The notes under the pieces are model-generated. The model was not told where the DNA came from. It did not search any database and saw only the letters and a program-made list of their open reading frames with translations. DNA of 64,000 nt from Cacajao melanocephalus (Eukaryota; Chordata; Mammalia; Primates; Pitheciidae): NCBI GenBank assembly GCA_963573385.1, contig CAUYLG010071695.1, positions 1-64,000 of the forward strand, written 5' to 3'. This document shows, one piece after another, positions 1 to 15,835 of the stretch. The position numbers and the translations under genes were made by a program. Positions within the stretch are counted from its first letter, which is position 1; the number at the start of each line of letters is the position of its first letter.

Positions 1-76
1 AGATGGTGACATTGCACTCCAGCCTGGGCAACAAGAGAAAAACTCTGCCTAAAAAAAGAAAAGAAAAAGAAAAGGA
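1..76 (+). mobile_element. Alu 3' end, cut by window edge
   Basis: Right-arm end (cactccagcctgggcaaca) followed by an A-rich tail with scattered G. The rest of the element lies left of the window. The next Alu begins directly after the tail, so the two sit head to tail. Confidence 0.85.
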
Positions 77-1042
<966 letters not shown>

Positions 1043-1135
1043 AATGATAAGCTATATACAGGAGATTGGAGTAATGAGAAATTCGTTAGTAAGAAGAGAA
1101 ATCCAAAGAATATAGGAAATCACAGATACATATTT

Positions 1136-1209
1136 ATGGCTATTAGATATCATTATATATATTATATATAATATCAAGTCTAATGTATAACAGTACATCT
1201 AATAGCCAT
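1136..1209. repeat. AT-rich hairpin with 13-bp perfect arms
   Basis: atggctattagat at 1136-1148 is the exact reverse complement of 1197-1209. The 48-base spacer is itself a near-palindrome made of TA runs (about 1150-1176). I cannot assign it to a repeat family; it could be the remnant of a small inverted-repeat transposon or a chance AT cruciform. Confidence 0.6.
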
Positions 1210-2035
1210 TCCCATTGCCCCCAAAGGTGAGATCCAGATTTTACTGGAGAGGGCTTGGCCATGGCTTCTTATGTGGCTTAGAAGTCCATCATGGTGCTAT
1301 ATTAGTAAAACATGCTGGAAATCTGCTCCCTGGAGGATATGCCACTATAGAACCACTGAGGAGGATACAAGGGGAACCTGGCTGCTGAGCTGCCATGCAC
1401 TTCAAGGGCAGGACACTAGAGAAGCGCTTCATGCAATAGGAACTGGACACCTGGGAAGTGGCATGTACTATTCAAGGGGCCTGGTATTGGAGGAAGCTAC
1501 ACAGGAACTCAAGCATGCTACAGGAACCAAGAAATAAAATCCCCTTTCCCTGCAATGTCTCTGCAGCTCCCTCTACTGAAAAACTTCAGTGTCAGCTGGC
1601 AAAGGACAAATATTTAAAGGCCCAGGTCTATTTTCACAGAACAGGCAAAAAGGTTGAATTTGGAGCTGTGAGGCAATAAATATGTAACTGGCGCACAAGA
1701 ACTGGTGAAAATATTTTTAACTGGCATATCCTGGGAAAATTATGCCCAAACTAAATGCATATTTTTTGAAGTGTTGTATTTAATAAAATCTGTACAAATT
1801 CACTGCCAGGTGGAAAAATAAATAATTAAATCATATACTGGGTAAAAGTCTGCCAAATGGTTCATGATCCTGCAAAATTTATACCAAGACATCCCACTTA
1901 GTAATATTATCTTTCTGTTATTGATGACATTGGTGAAAGTTATATGATCTCATATTTGTCACTAAAAGTGGTGTGATATACATTATTTTTAAATGGTAAT
2001 TAAGAGTGAATGCTTTATACTTTCTGTATGTACAA
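1210..2035. other. Intergenic, unassigned
   Basis: 1225-1680 is less AT-rich and carries overlapping frames of 88 and 73 codons with no recognisable protein. Its texture suggests an old degraded interspersed repeat, but I cannot name the family. 1681-2035 is AT-rich with nothing identified. Confidence 0.4.
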
Positions 2036-2265
2036 AGAAAGAAAAGAGCAAGAGCTTTGGAGTTGATAAACCTCATTTGAATTTGGGCATGGCCACTTAC
2101 TAACTGTATGACCTCAGGTAAATTACTTGATTGATTTCTGCCTTGATTTCCTCATCTGTAAAATTAATATACCTACTTTTTGAGACTGTGGTGAAAATTT
2201 ATTGAGATATGTTTAAATTTCTTAACCCAATGCACATAAATATTATCAAACTGTTGATAATAGCA
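2036..2265 (+). mobile_element. MIR SINE (old mammalian)
   Basis: Shows the MIR core landmarks in order: 'agctttggagt', 'cttactaactgtatgacct', then 'cctcatctgtaaaa'. It is diverged, as expected for this ancient family. Confidence 0.75.
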
Positions 2266-2312
2266 GTTCAAAGAATGATAGCTACTGTCATCATCTTTAA
2301 AGGTAATTTACT

Positions 2313-2616
2313 GGCCAGGTGCAGTGGCTCACACCTGTAATCCCAGCACTTTGGGACCCCAAGGTGGGTGGATCATGAGGTCAGGAGTTCAAGACCAGCC
2401 TGACCAGCATGGTGAAACCCTGTCTCCACTAAAAATACAAAAATTAACCAGGCATGGTGGCACGCACCTGTAATCTCAGCTACTCAGGAGGCTGAGGCAG
2501 AGAATTGCGTGAACCCAGGAGGCGAAAGTCGTAGTGAGCCAAGATTGTGCCACTACACTCCAGCCTGGATGACAGAGCGAGACTCTGTCTCAAAAAAATT
2601 AAAAAATGTAAAAAAG
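2313..2616 (+). mobile_element. Alu, full length
   Basis: Starts ggccaggtgcagtggctcac. Complete dimer with an A-rich tail. Confidence 0.92.
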
Positions 2617-4234
<1,618 letters not shown>

Positions 4235-5155
4235 TGTGAAGGAAGCATATCTATCTACTTGGTATTGTTAATTACAAAGATATACACCACACCATTGCAA
4301 ATGGAATTCTATTGGTGCTTTATTGAAATAAAACCATTTTAATAATAAAAAAGCACAAGTCTTAAAAGGATGGAAATATTCCATTTCACCAGTTTGGAGT
4401 ATAACATAGGTCATATCTCTTAATAGTCAAATATAAAGAACTTGGACTTGCAAGAAGTCTCTTTTTGTCCTATGGTTCTCAGAATCTCACAGATACCCAT
4501 TCTCTATGATAGCGGTTGGGCCTGTTGCAGATCTTTACGCCTGAAACCCAACTACCTCGTCAGTCCCAGGAACTACTGATTCACTGCTGCCATCGCCACT
4601 TCCCTCAGCAATTACTTGGGGGGTAACTGGTCAGAAAAACATCTAGCATTCACCTCTTGCTCAACATAAAAGTGTTTGCTCCAAGCACAGACAGTTACCA
4701 CCCTTGAATTCTCATAAAGACAGACCTCACCATGCAATGAAGCAATTATGTTATTTTCCAATGCCTTCCAACAGTCACTAAATGATCTAAGCTAAATCAC
4801 TAAAATTTTAGAAAGCCATTTCTTCACCTTCTTCAAAGGCATGCAGGCTGGATAGAGGAAAGCTTAATTTACATTACTAAGCAGAATACAAAAAATCTCA
4901 CTGTGTAGCATCAGCATGCAAACTTAAGGTGAGCTGTGCAGCTTTCTTCAAGATTAATGGGTGAATATTATTAGCCTTGTATATAAATGAATAAGGTACC
5001 TATTATGGTGAGCATCCCAAAACCAAGGAGTCAGCTTCAAAAGCGATTCCAGAAACTGAAACAAGTGAAGCTCATTTGGATGAAAAAAACTTTATAAACC
5101 ATAACATGCAGATAACCACCTACATGTGGGTGCACACACATTTACATAGCTGTTC
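4235..5155. other. Intergenic, nothing identified
   Basis: About 900 bases of unique-looking sequence. I find no long frame, RNA gene or known repeat. Confidence 0.5.
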
Positions 5156-5454
5156 TTTTTTTTTTTTTTTTTTGGAGATGGAGTTTTGTTTCGTTGCCCA
5201 GGCTGGAGTACAGTGGTGCAACCTCGACTCACAGCAACCTCTGCCTCCTAGGTTCAAGCGATTCTCCTGCCTCAGCCTCCGGAGTAGCTGGGATTGCAGG
5301 CACCCACCACCATGCTCGGCTAATTTTTTGTATTTTTAGTAGAGATGGAGTTTCACCATGTTGGCCAGGCTGGTCTCAAACTCCTGACCTCAGGTGATCA
5401 CCTGCTTCGGCCTCCCAAAGTGCTGGGATTATAGGCATGAGCCACTGCACGACC
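5156..5454 (-). mobile_element. Alu, full length
   Basis: Poly(T) start, then ggagatggagttttg, both arms in reverse complement, ending at the promoter end around 5453. Confidence 0.92.
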
Positions 5455-5759
5455 TACATATCTTATTCTTGAATCTCTTTTACTTTTTATATTAAAGTCC
5501 TTCTTCTGGTACCCCTTCAAAATAGATCAGAAAAACACAAAATCACCAAATAAATAAAATTAAATTTTAGAGTATATCTTTCCACTCTGCTTTAGGCACT
5601 TGTAAATACACAAATGCACAGATATATTTCATTCAGATGCACAGATGGTATTTCACTCTAATCTTACTAAAAGAATATGTGAAAATCATACACTATACAT
5701 GTGAAATGCTTCATTTGCCAGAGTAGGGAAGGCATATTGATAAGAGTAGATTAGATGGA

Positions 5760-6362
5760 AATTAAGTCATAGAATATTCACATTTGAAGCTTTGGTAGCC
5801 ATTTTCCAAAGACGACTGAAATAAACTGCTCCTCCTAGTGGCCACACCCTTGTGCAGTCTCCTCCCACAACCAATCCGGGCTGACCATGCTACTTGCTTT
5901 AACCAATAGAATGCAGTGAAAGTGTGAGGCTGTCTCAGTTCTGAGCCTAAGCCTTGAGAAACTCTGGCAGTTTCTGCATTGCATTGCACATTGAGGACTT
6001 TTGAGGCACCATGAAAAGAAGAAGTCTGGTTGCTCATTTGGAGAGACCACATGGGGAGAGAGAAGCTCTGAGACTAGAGAGAGAGAGAGAGAGAGAGAGG
6101 GCCTGTTCTCCCAACATTCCGGCTGGGCCCAATATCCCAACCATCCTTACTAGGGTACCAGGCATGTGAGTGAGCCCTCTTAGACATTCTAACCTGATTG
6201 AGCCTCCAAATGACTGCAGTTCCGGATGACATCGCAAGAGGCAGAAGAACCATGCAGCCGAGCCCAGTCAACCCACACAGAATTGTGAGAATTTTAAAAA
6301 AGTTTTTCTAAGCCATCAATTTTGTGCTAATTTGTTATGCAACAGTAGATAACCAAAAGAGA
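5760..6362 (+). mobile_element. MLT1-type LTR (MaLR)
   Basis: Matches remembered MLT1 landmarks in order: 'cccttgtgcagtctcctccc', 'accaatagaatgcag', 'gatgactgcagttccg', 'acccacacagaattgtgag' and the end block 'gttatgcaacagtagataac'. It includes a (GA)n run at about 6077-6098. The 5' boundary is uncertain and I see no internal retroviral genes. Confidence 0.7.
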
Positions 6363-6552
6363 AGGTATCATAAAAATTAAATCAGAGAGATTGTCCAGCC
6401 AACATTCTCATTTGGCATGATTCTAAAAGGTTTAAAAGTTTCTTCAAGGGCCTTAATTACTTGTTGGCTAGATCAGAAATAAAATTCTGGTCTCAAGTTT
6501 TAGCTGAATATTCTTTTCACTACAGCTTGAAATGTGAAAAAATGGCCATTAA

Positions 6553-6870
<318 letters not shown>

Positions 6871-7440
6871 ATTAACTGAACTTTTTAAAACGATTAAAGA
6901 GGATTGTTTTGCTTGAAAAGGACTACTCACAGTTACTTGGGCTCTAAATTAGTATTCAATTTATAAAATGTATAAATTAACAAATATTTTTCTTCAGTTT
7001 ATGTTTAACTTATAAGTCTTGTTTTAGCTATAAATCAAGTAATGTTCTTTGATACTTAGTTACTTAAAGTTTACCAGATGAAATTTTCCCAAATAACTAG
7101 TTTCATTTACAAATATAGTAATTAAATCCATTTAAATATTTTGAAATAACTTTGCATAATACCTCCCATCAGCAAACACTTCAAGTAATCTACAGGACAG
7201 ACTTACAACTCATACTTGTAAAATCTTTTTAAGCACTTAAGTAGTTCTTATATATGTAACAAATCAAATTCATTAAGGTGGTACATCAGCTTCTCTTGTA
7301 AAGAGTCTAATTCTGTTAAAAACTATTTTACATCCTACAAGTTAAAATTAGTCTAAAATAAATTGCATATTTCAGGTAAAATAAGCTAATTTGTGAGATT
7401 TTCTAACATGCCAGTTCTCTTAAATATTAGATATTGTATC
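6871..7440. other. Intergenic, AT-rich, nothing identified
   Basis: Low-GC sequence with no repeat family or frame that I can support. Confidence 0.5.
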
Positions 7441-7790
7441 AGCCAGGATGCTCTGAGGTCATGCTGCAGAAACAATTCCAAAAATCTCAGTGACTGAAAA
7501 CAGCAGTTGGATTTCTCACTCACACTGCCTATTCACTTAGGGTTAACTGAGGGGGTGTGCTTCAGGCCCTGCTCTCTCTGGGACCCACACCAATGGAGAA
7601 GCCACCAAATGGAGCACTGCTAGCACTGTGGTAGAGGAAAAGAGAGAGTGATAGCACAAACTTGTTCAGCTCTCACCGTAAGGTGACACATGCTGTTTCT
7701 GCTCACATTGCCTCGGCTAAAACAAGTCTTCTTGGCCACCACTAACTCCGAAGAATCAGGAAAGTATAATTTTATCATATTTCTACATTC
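7441..7790. repeat. Old mammalian interspersed repeat, family not assigned
   Basis: 'tcagccaggatgctctg', 'aatctcagtgactgaaaaca' and 'tggagaagccacc' recur in many mammalian repeats that I remember. I am not sure whether it is LTR- or DNA-type, so I leave it unnamed. Confidence 0.45.
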
Positions 7791-8703
7791 ATAAGGTGGA
7801 GAACTAAAAATACTTCATAGGAATAGCACTATTGGCCATCACAGATACTTGAAATAGGACATGTATATATGAGCCTGATAATTACGGATAACACGAAACT
7901 GAACATATTGCCTTTGGTTTGAGTTACCCAGTGGTGTTGAGGAGGCCAATTTGTACCGGCTTGTTAGAGTCAATTGTTAAATTTTTACGGAATTTGAAAG
8001 CCAATTGTTAAACAAAGTTATTAAACTTAAATTATGTAAACTTGCCATTAAACAAGTTATATTTAAAACAAAGGTAACAAAATATTCAAAATGTATTGCT
8101 TTCTAATTATTTTACTATTAAATACATTCTGCTGATCCCTATGTTCTTGAGGTTATTTACACCTATTTTATCTGCAATAGTACAAACACTATAATAGTAT
8201 TCTATGGCACATTTCTTCCCGACTGTTCATTCAGTGACATCTCATTGTTAGCTTACAACTGGCTGTGAGGGGAGTATATTTACACCAGGGAAATCAGCAA
8301 ACACTGCCAATCAGGGTTTGATTTATTGTCTATTCTTCAGGAAGTGATATAGAAAATGTAAATAATATAGTTTAAATTTAAAAGAGCGTAATGTCTATAA
8401 CCATTACATTGTGAACAGCACACAAAATTGAAGAAATGTTCTTCCAATATTCAAAGTATATTATCTCACTTAGTAAAGAAGTCATTCACGTATTGATCAA
8501 CAAGTGAAGTTCTGACATCATCACTGCTTCATTTTCTTCTCACTGATTAGGGGTAAGGAAAACACTAACCAACGTTCATGCCAGAACTACTGTTTTTGTC
8601 AGTTACAACCATGGGTAGGCTGTGGACATAGATTTAGGCAAAAATCAACAAAAGCATTTTGTGACAATCAATTGGCTATATAGAATTCAAAATAAAAAGT
8701 ATT
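7791..8703. other. Intergenic, nothing identified
   Basis: AT-rich and unique-looking. No gene or RNA signature seen. Confidence 0.5.
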
Positions 8704-9060
<357 letters not shown>

Positions 9061-9084
9061 TCATTACATTAGAATGCAAGCTAA

Positions 9085-9135
9085 ACATACACACGTATAT
9101 ACATATATGTGTGTGTATAACATACACACATGTAA
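9085..9135. repeat. TA/CA/TG simple repeat
   Basis: Alternating purine-pyrimidine stretch of cacgta, tata, tgtgtg and acacac blocks, a likely polymorphic microsatellite. Confidence 0.6.
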
Positions 9136-9269
9136 AAACAAACTGTTTTTCCCACTCTCTACCTTCATACAATTTAACATTTCTGACACCAGATGTGTGG
9201 GTATTTTTTCCTCACACACCAAGCAATTCTCTGGCAGATCTTCCAGCAGACACTAGATGGGTGTCCTCT

Positions 9270-10045
9270 AATTCAATTCACTTCTGACACCATCCACCTG
9301 GAGTTAGCATCAGATCCCATAGGTTGATGGCTCTGTCCCACAAGACTGTTCCTACTTCAGCTGCCCGTTGCAAGCACAGGTTGTGACTGTGCTTCTGATT
9401 GACCATCAGGGTTCCCACAGCCCCTTCCTCAAGTTCAATTAGTTTGTTAGAGCCGCTCACAGAACTCAGGGAAACACTTATGTTTATTAACAAAGAATAT
9501 AATAAAGGAGACAGGTGAACAGCCAGATGAGAGACACATAGGGTGAGGTCTGGTGGGGTCCCAAGATCAGGGGCTTCTGTCCCCATGGAGGGTCGGTGCA
9601 CCACTCCTCTGGCACACAGATGTGTTCGCCAACCTGGAAGCTCTCCAAAACTAGTCCTTTTGGGTTTTTATGCAGGCTTCATTTCATAAATATGACTGGT
9701 TAAAGCCTTGCATTGGTGATCTGCTCGGTCTGCAGCTCCTCTCCTCTCCCCAGAGATCAGGGAGTGGGCCTGAAGATTTTAGCCCTCTAATTACATGATT
9801 GGCAACCAGCTCCCATCCCAAGGCTATCCCAGAGCCCCACCAAGAGTCACCTCATTAGAATGAAAGATGCTGCTATCACTCAGGAAATAGCAAATGTCTT
9901 AGGAGCTCTGTGTCAGGAACTGGGGTCGAAGATCAAATAGCAGAACGAAAGATTCTCCTGGCACCCCTATTTACAAAGGTTTTGGGAGTTCTGTGCCAGA
10001 AAATGACGATGAAGACCAAATACATATTTCACAGTATCACACACA
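9270..10045 (-). mobile_element. Old retroviral-type LTR, family not assigned
   Basis: Long diverged repeat with 'acagaactcagggaaacac', 'gccagatgagagacacatag', 'ccaacctggaagctctcc' and 'aggagctctgtgtcaggaac', a string that I associate with solitary mammalian ERV LTRs read antisense. Near its right end a unit (gagctctgtg...gaccaaat) occurs twice, around 9901-9940 and 9967-10022, suggesting an internal duplication. No gag, pol or env frame is visible. Confidence 0.5.
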
Positions 10046-11280
10046 TGCACACACTTTTCCCTCAGAGAGCTGGTTGTTAAACATTCACCAGCACCGTTGG
10101 CCTTACGTCATCTCAATATAACTTCCTGGAGTTGAAATCTTCTGGAAAAGATCAAGTTTTTAACCCTTTTAGTCTAAAATTGAAAGTTAATGGAACCTGC
10201 CAGGGTGGACTTGGACTTGGGTGACCCTTACAAAGCACTTAGGATAGGAAAGATCAAACAACAACAACAAAAATTAAAGTCCCCACGATGATAGGAAGAG
10301 CCTGAACCAGTTGGCTCACTTCTGTATCATGCAAAGGAAAGTGAAGGTTCTGGGTCTATTAGAAGGCCCTGACTCAATGCCCTTGAAGGGAAACTTCAAG
10401 ACTTGACACTGAGGAGCTGTGCAGAGGGAATCCAGGGTGATCTTGGCTTTGAGCACCTTGAGGAAATGACCAACAGCCCTAGTCCAGACTCTAGCCTGCC
10501 AGAGTTTCAGCAGACACAGAGGCCGAGTGCCAGGGTGACATTGTTGAGCAGAAACTTCTCTTCACAGAACTCAGGTTTCAGCTGAGTGAGCAGGCAGCCC
10601 CCAAGAGCAGATGTGGAAAACTTCAGGCTAGGAAAAAAATAAAAAATAAAAAATGAAAAAAATAATAATAATTCACCTGGATCATCCCAAGCTGTTCTTG
10701 TGGGGATCATCCATTTGACCCCAGGAAAAAAAAAAAAGAAAAGAAAACTCCAGGCTCAGGCACTTCAGTCTGGCTTCTAGCTCCAAAGCTTTGAAAGCCA
10801 AGCTGTGCTAAGGCCCCAAGTTCTAGAAGGCTTTTGGCTCTAAGTGAAGTTTCTATGTTAGACAAGATCTGCTTTCTATAAGAAGTAGCAGAAGTTTAAT
10901 TTTTAAAAGGGAGGGGGAAAAGGAAAAAAAGGAAGAGGAGGAAAAGACAGTTTGCTTGGTCTTTAAAGACCAACATTCAACTGGGCTCAAATCCAGCACC
11001 ATGACAAGGAGCATAACATTTATCTTAAAGCAGAAGTGGAAAGGCAGCGTGGGTTCTCACATGGACAGATCTTGGTAGGCTGCCAAGGGGCAGCGTCCCA
11101 GTATACAGGAAAGCTTGCCACCAAAGCCAGAGGTAGGGCTATAAAGTTGGAAAATGTTTCCCAAAGGAAGGAAGCACTTTAAAATGTAGCATTTTTAAAA
11201 TAATTGTTTTCTTGTCCCTCCAAATTTTAGGCCCAACATCAGACAAAGCCTCAGTTTACTCTGATCTAAACTGTAGCTCT
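10046..11280. other. Intergenic, unassigned
   Basis: Includes A-rich patches at about 10630-10675, 10723-10746 and 10900-10950. Short frames on both strands look random, and I recognise no gene. Confidence 0.5.
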
Positions 11281-11401
11281 AGATCATGTAAACTAAGGTG
11301 AGTCATATAAACCCTCCAAGTCTCCATGCTCTCTTATTGGTAAAATGGAGAGAGTAACCTGCCTCACTGGGTCACTGCGCAGATTAAATAAAAATGTGTA
11401 A
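11281..11401 (+). mobile_element. MIR, left part, split by an Alu
   Basis: 'cctccaagtctccatgctct' and 'taaaatggagagagtaacctg' are MIR-like. The match resumes after the Alu with 'cttggcacagagtacatggt' at about 11708. Confidence 0.65.
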
Positions 11402-11690
11402 GCTGGGCATGGTGGCTCACGCCTGTAATCCCAGCACTTTGGGAGACCGAGACAGGTGAATCGTTTGAGTTCAGGAGTTCAAGATTAGCCAAGGCAACAT
11501 GGCTTTCTACAAAAAATTAGCTGGGCGTGGTGGCACACCTATGGTCCCAGCTACTCAGGTGGCTGAGGTGGGAGGACTACTTGGGTCTGGGAGGTCAAGG
11601 CTGCAGTGAGCCGAGATCGCATCACTGCACTCCAGCCTGGGTGACAGGGTGAGACCCTGTCTCAAAAAAAGAAAGAATAGAATAGAAAAT
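11402..11690 (+). mobile_element. Alu inside a MIR
   Basis: gctgggcatggtggctcacg start, dimeric, with an A/G-rich tail. The two MIR halves on either side show it landed within the older element. Confidence 0.9.
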
Positions 11691-11745
11691 AAAATATATA
11701 AGATGTGCTTGGCACAGAGTACATGGTCAGTAAATGGTAGCCATA
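11691..11745 (+). mobile_element. MIR, right part
   Basis: 'gtgcttggcacagagtacat' followed by 'cagtaaatggtagc' is the usual MIR 3' section and continues the piece before the Alu. Confidence 0.6.
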
Positions 11746-12455
11746 ATTATAAGAAAGTACTTGACCTTATTGGGTTTATTTCTTTTTTTCTTGAAAATTA
11801 GCAATTGCTTTATTAACGATTTCTGCAGAGAATCTATTGAGGATGTTTTATTAAAGTAGTTATCTGAGACTTGGGAATAACAATCCATTTTGACATGTAA
11901 TCCTACATGGATACCATCATTCATCTTTTTTATATTACCTAAATTTCAGGCATAGTGTGTAGGAAGAAATACATAGCCTCTGAAGGACTGTGCAAAGCAT
12001 ATTTATAAAGATGTGTGTATTCTGGGGGAAAAAAGTGCTCCTGGTGATTTGGATTGTGCCCACAAATATTTATTTAAATGACTGGTTGCCCAATCCCCTA
12101 GACTTCACAGTGGAGAACCTTTGAGGGCATATTCAAATTCTGTCACCAAGCTATGCTTACTTGCCCTAATTTCCAGTTAACTTGAGCATGCCTAAAGGGT
12201 ACATAGTACTATATTTTTAGACCTTCTAAGGACTCACCAGACAGATATTTCATGTCCTGGTAGGTCCCTGGCTCTGTAAGGGCTTGCCCTGCCCTAGCCT
12301 CAAGCAAGGTTACACACAGGTATTTGTAGGTGGTCCCACTTTTTTTCCATAGCCAATTAAAGGGGAGGGCCCAACAAAAATCTAGTCTCATCTTGAGAAT
12401 TAACAGAAGTGAAGTTAGTTTTGTTCTTTTATTTAAAAAAAAAAAATTAACATGT
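11746..12455. other. Intergenic, nothing identified
   Basis: Unique-looking sequence. No supported gene or repeat. Confidence 0.5.
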
Positions 12456-12590
12456 GGACTGGGTACAGTGACTCATGCCTGTAATCCCAGCACTTTGAGA
12501 AGCCAAGGCAGGAGGGACTGCCTGAGCCCAGGAGTTCAAGAGCAGCCTGGGCAAAATGGCAAGACCATGTATCTATTTTTTTTTAATTAA
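12456..12590 (+). mobile_element. Alu left monomer (FLAM-like)
   Basis: Only the left arm (actgggtacagtgactcatg to gcaaaatggcaagacc), followed by a T-rich stretch. No right arm follows. Confidence 0.8.
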
Positions 12591-13777
12591 TGTGCGCACA
12601 AAATGAGCATAGGGAGAATTGTCCCAAGTTTTGCTCTCTTCATGAGGACTAACAGGTTGAGTTAGTATCAACTTTGGGTCATTAGCCTCCTCTGAAGACC
12701 CTGTAGAGTTCTTTGTACTCCTCTAGGACATTGGTGCCAGAGAAAGATTCCACCTGCAATCCTCAGAGAGTTGGCTGCTCTCTGACTCCAAATCCCACCC
12801 CTTTCCCTACTGCAGTCCTACATTCTGTTAGGATTGAACCTCCAGCATGATCCTGACTCCCTCTCGTGTTTCTTCCTGAAAGGGCTCACATGACTTGTCC
12901 CTCTACTTAGCAGGCTAGCAGTAAGCAATGGCCAGGAGTGATTCATGGACACGTATAATTTTCCCTGGGAATTTCACAAATGTTAGGAAAGAGGGAAACC
13001 TGAGTGATATCATACCACCTTCAAATCAAGTAAGTCAGGGTTTGGAGCTTTCCCAGAATTCAAGCCAAGTATCAATGATTTTATTCTTATAACAATATCC
13101 CAAATTTCAGTTCTACAACCTCTGTCCAAATATTTTCAGAGAAAACACTGGAAATGATTGGAATCCCTGCTGGTCAATCCAATAAGATCTTTGAGCATCA
13201 AGAGTAGGGGTATTGACATAGTTGTGACTTTGTTTTTATAATCCAGCTGGTGAAGTGCAAGACCTAACAGTAACTGGCAGCTCTGAGTTCTGATCAACTT
13301 GTCTATTGCCTGGCAGCCCTTGGTTGCTTCGAGCACCATTGCTGCTTGTCAGTGGAGCCAGACATCTGATTATATCACTGCTGAGACTTCAAAATCCAAA
13401 CACCAACAATCCTACCAGGATGCAGCTTTAATCTGGTCTCTGATTCCACTGGACTCAGTACAAATATCCTCCAATTCATAAGATAGCAATGCTTTGTGCT
13501 AGGCCCCCAAGGCGAATGTGTCATAGTTACTCCATAGTAGCAGATTTCTGGGACTAAGCTGACACTATTGAAATTAAGACCAAGCCCTCACAATTGCCCT
13601 AAGCTTAGTGGACTGAGGCCTCAGATGTCAAGACGCGACCACCTGCAATGAATGGAGCCAAGCCCTCTGCCCATTAGACTAGAGCCTGACATCCTTCAGG
13701 AGATGGCTGAGAGTGATCCACTCCGGCCTTCCATCCCTGTTTCTACTGCCACATTTGTCACTGGTCTTCCATTACAT
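12591..13777. other. Intergenic, unassigned
   Basis: About 1.2 kb of moderately GC-balanced sequence with short frames on both strands. I recognise no protein or repeat. Confidence 0.45.
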
Positions 13778-13936
13778 CAGTGGTCTGCAAGTGTGGCCCT
13801 CAGACCAGCAACATCCACATCACTTGAGAATGTGTAATGCGTATTCTCAGGCCAGCCCCAAATCTACTCAATCAGAAATTCTGGGCTTGGGGCCCTCTCT
13901 GTGATTCCGATACATATTGAAGTTTGCGAATGACTG
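13778..13936 (-). mobile_element. MER5A-like hAT MITE
   Basis: Begins cagtggtctgcaagtgtggc and ends gtttgcgaatgactg, imperfect inverted ends of the MER5 type. 'aatctactcaatcagaaatt' is the MER5 midsection in reverse. Confidence 0.75.
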
Positions 13937-14132
13937 CAACTACACCATTATCCCCATAGTACTCCATATTTCCTTGTTCCGGACTCAGTTGCCTACTGTT
14001 GGAAGGTACCTGCCCACTCCCAGCTCTCCAGCGTAGCCTCTGGGGCACCTGCTTGTGATCAACAAATTTCTCCATGTCTTACACATCTTTTCTGGGAATG
14101 TTCTCCATATTTCATTCCATTAATTAAAACCT

Positions 14133-14133
<1 letters not shown>

Positions 14134-14172
<39 letters not shown>
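14134..14172. repeat. (CT)n microsatellite
   Basis: About nineteen uninterrupted CT units, sitting where the poly(T)/tail of the following reverse Alu would be expected. Confidence 0.95.
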
Positions 14173-14448
14173 GATGGGGCCTCGCTCTGTCACTCAGGCT
14201 AGAGTACAGTGGCTCCGTCATGGCTCACTGTAGCCTCAATATTCTAGGCTCAGGCGATCCTCCCACCTCCACCTTCTAAGTAGCTGGGACTACAGGCATG
14301 CACCACCACGCTCGACTAATTTTAAAAAGTAGAGACGAGGACTTGCTAGGTTCCCAGGCTGGTCTTAAACTCCTAAACATAACTGATCTGCCCACCTTGG
14401 CCTCCCAGTGTTGTTGGGATTACAGGCGTGAGTCACCATGCCTGGCCT
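14173..14448 (-). mobile_element. Alu, older (J-like)
   Basis: Reverse dimer starting agatggggcctcgctctgtc. Diverged, with 'actgtagcctcaatattcta' instead of the common left-arm text. Confidence 0.88.
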
Positions 14449-14616
14449 TAAAGCCCGGTCTCTTCTGTAGCAGCCTTCTGCAATAGTAAATCTGTGCTCA
14501 CAGCTACCCACCACGGGACAGATTTTTGTCCTCCTTTCTCCTCATCAGTATTTCTAGATCATTACTTCTTCTCTACTCTCTTATGAAAACTCCCACTCCT
14601 TTGAGGCTCATGCCCT

Positions 14617-15180
<564 letters not shown>

Positions 15181-15354
15181 GCCCTTTCCAAGGGCTGTGG
15201 AAAGCCACTGAAGAGTTTTAAGCAACTGATTGAAATGGTCTGACTTTACTTTGAAAAGAACACTCTGGCTACTATATAGGAATTACGCCTGTAGGGGATA
15301 CATAGATAGAGCTGAGATACAGTGAATAGAACTTGGCTGTGGTCCAGCTGATAG

Positions 15355-15725
<371 letters not shown>

Positions 15726-15740
15726 TGAATGTGCTATGGC

Positions 15741-15835
15741 ACATACTGGACCAGCAGCATCCACATGCTGGACCAGCAGCATCCAACATTATCTGGGATT
15801 TTGTAATGTAAATTCTCAGGCCCCAACCCACTTAC
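15741..15835 (-). mobile_element. MER5-like fragment with an internal tandem duplication
   Basis: 'ctggaccagcagcatcca' at 15746-15763 is repeated exactly at 15768-15785. The rest ('aattctcaggccccaaccca') continues as MER5 in reverse. Confidence 0.6.

Noticed and set aside
5076..5397. Short protein-like frames with '[20 protein letters not shown]' type text here and throughout the window
   Set aside because: This is translated reverse-strand Alu sequence, which recurs wherever an Alu does. Not genes.
6034..6140. Ser/Leu repeat peptides on the minus strand near the (GA)n tract
   Set aside because: Produced by reading the GA microsatellite inside the MLT1 LTR.
9270..10045. Possible complete endogenous retrovirus
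   Set aside because: Only LTR-like sequence is visible. No second LTR and no gag, pol or env frame lie within reach.
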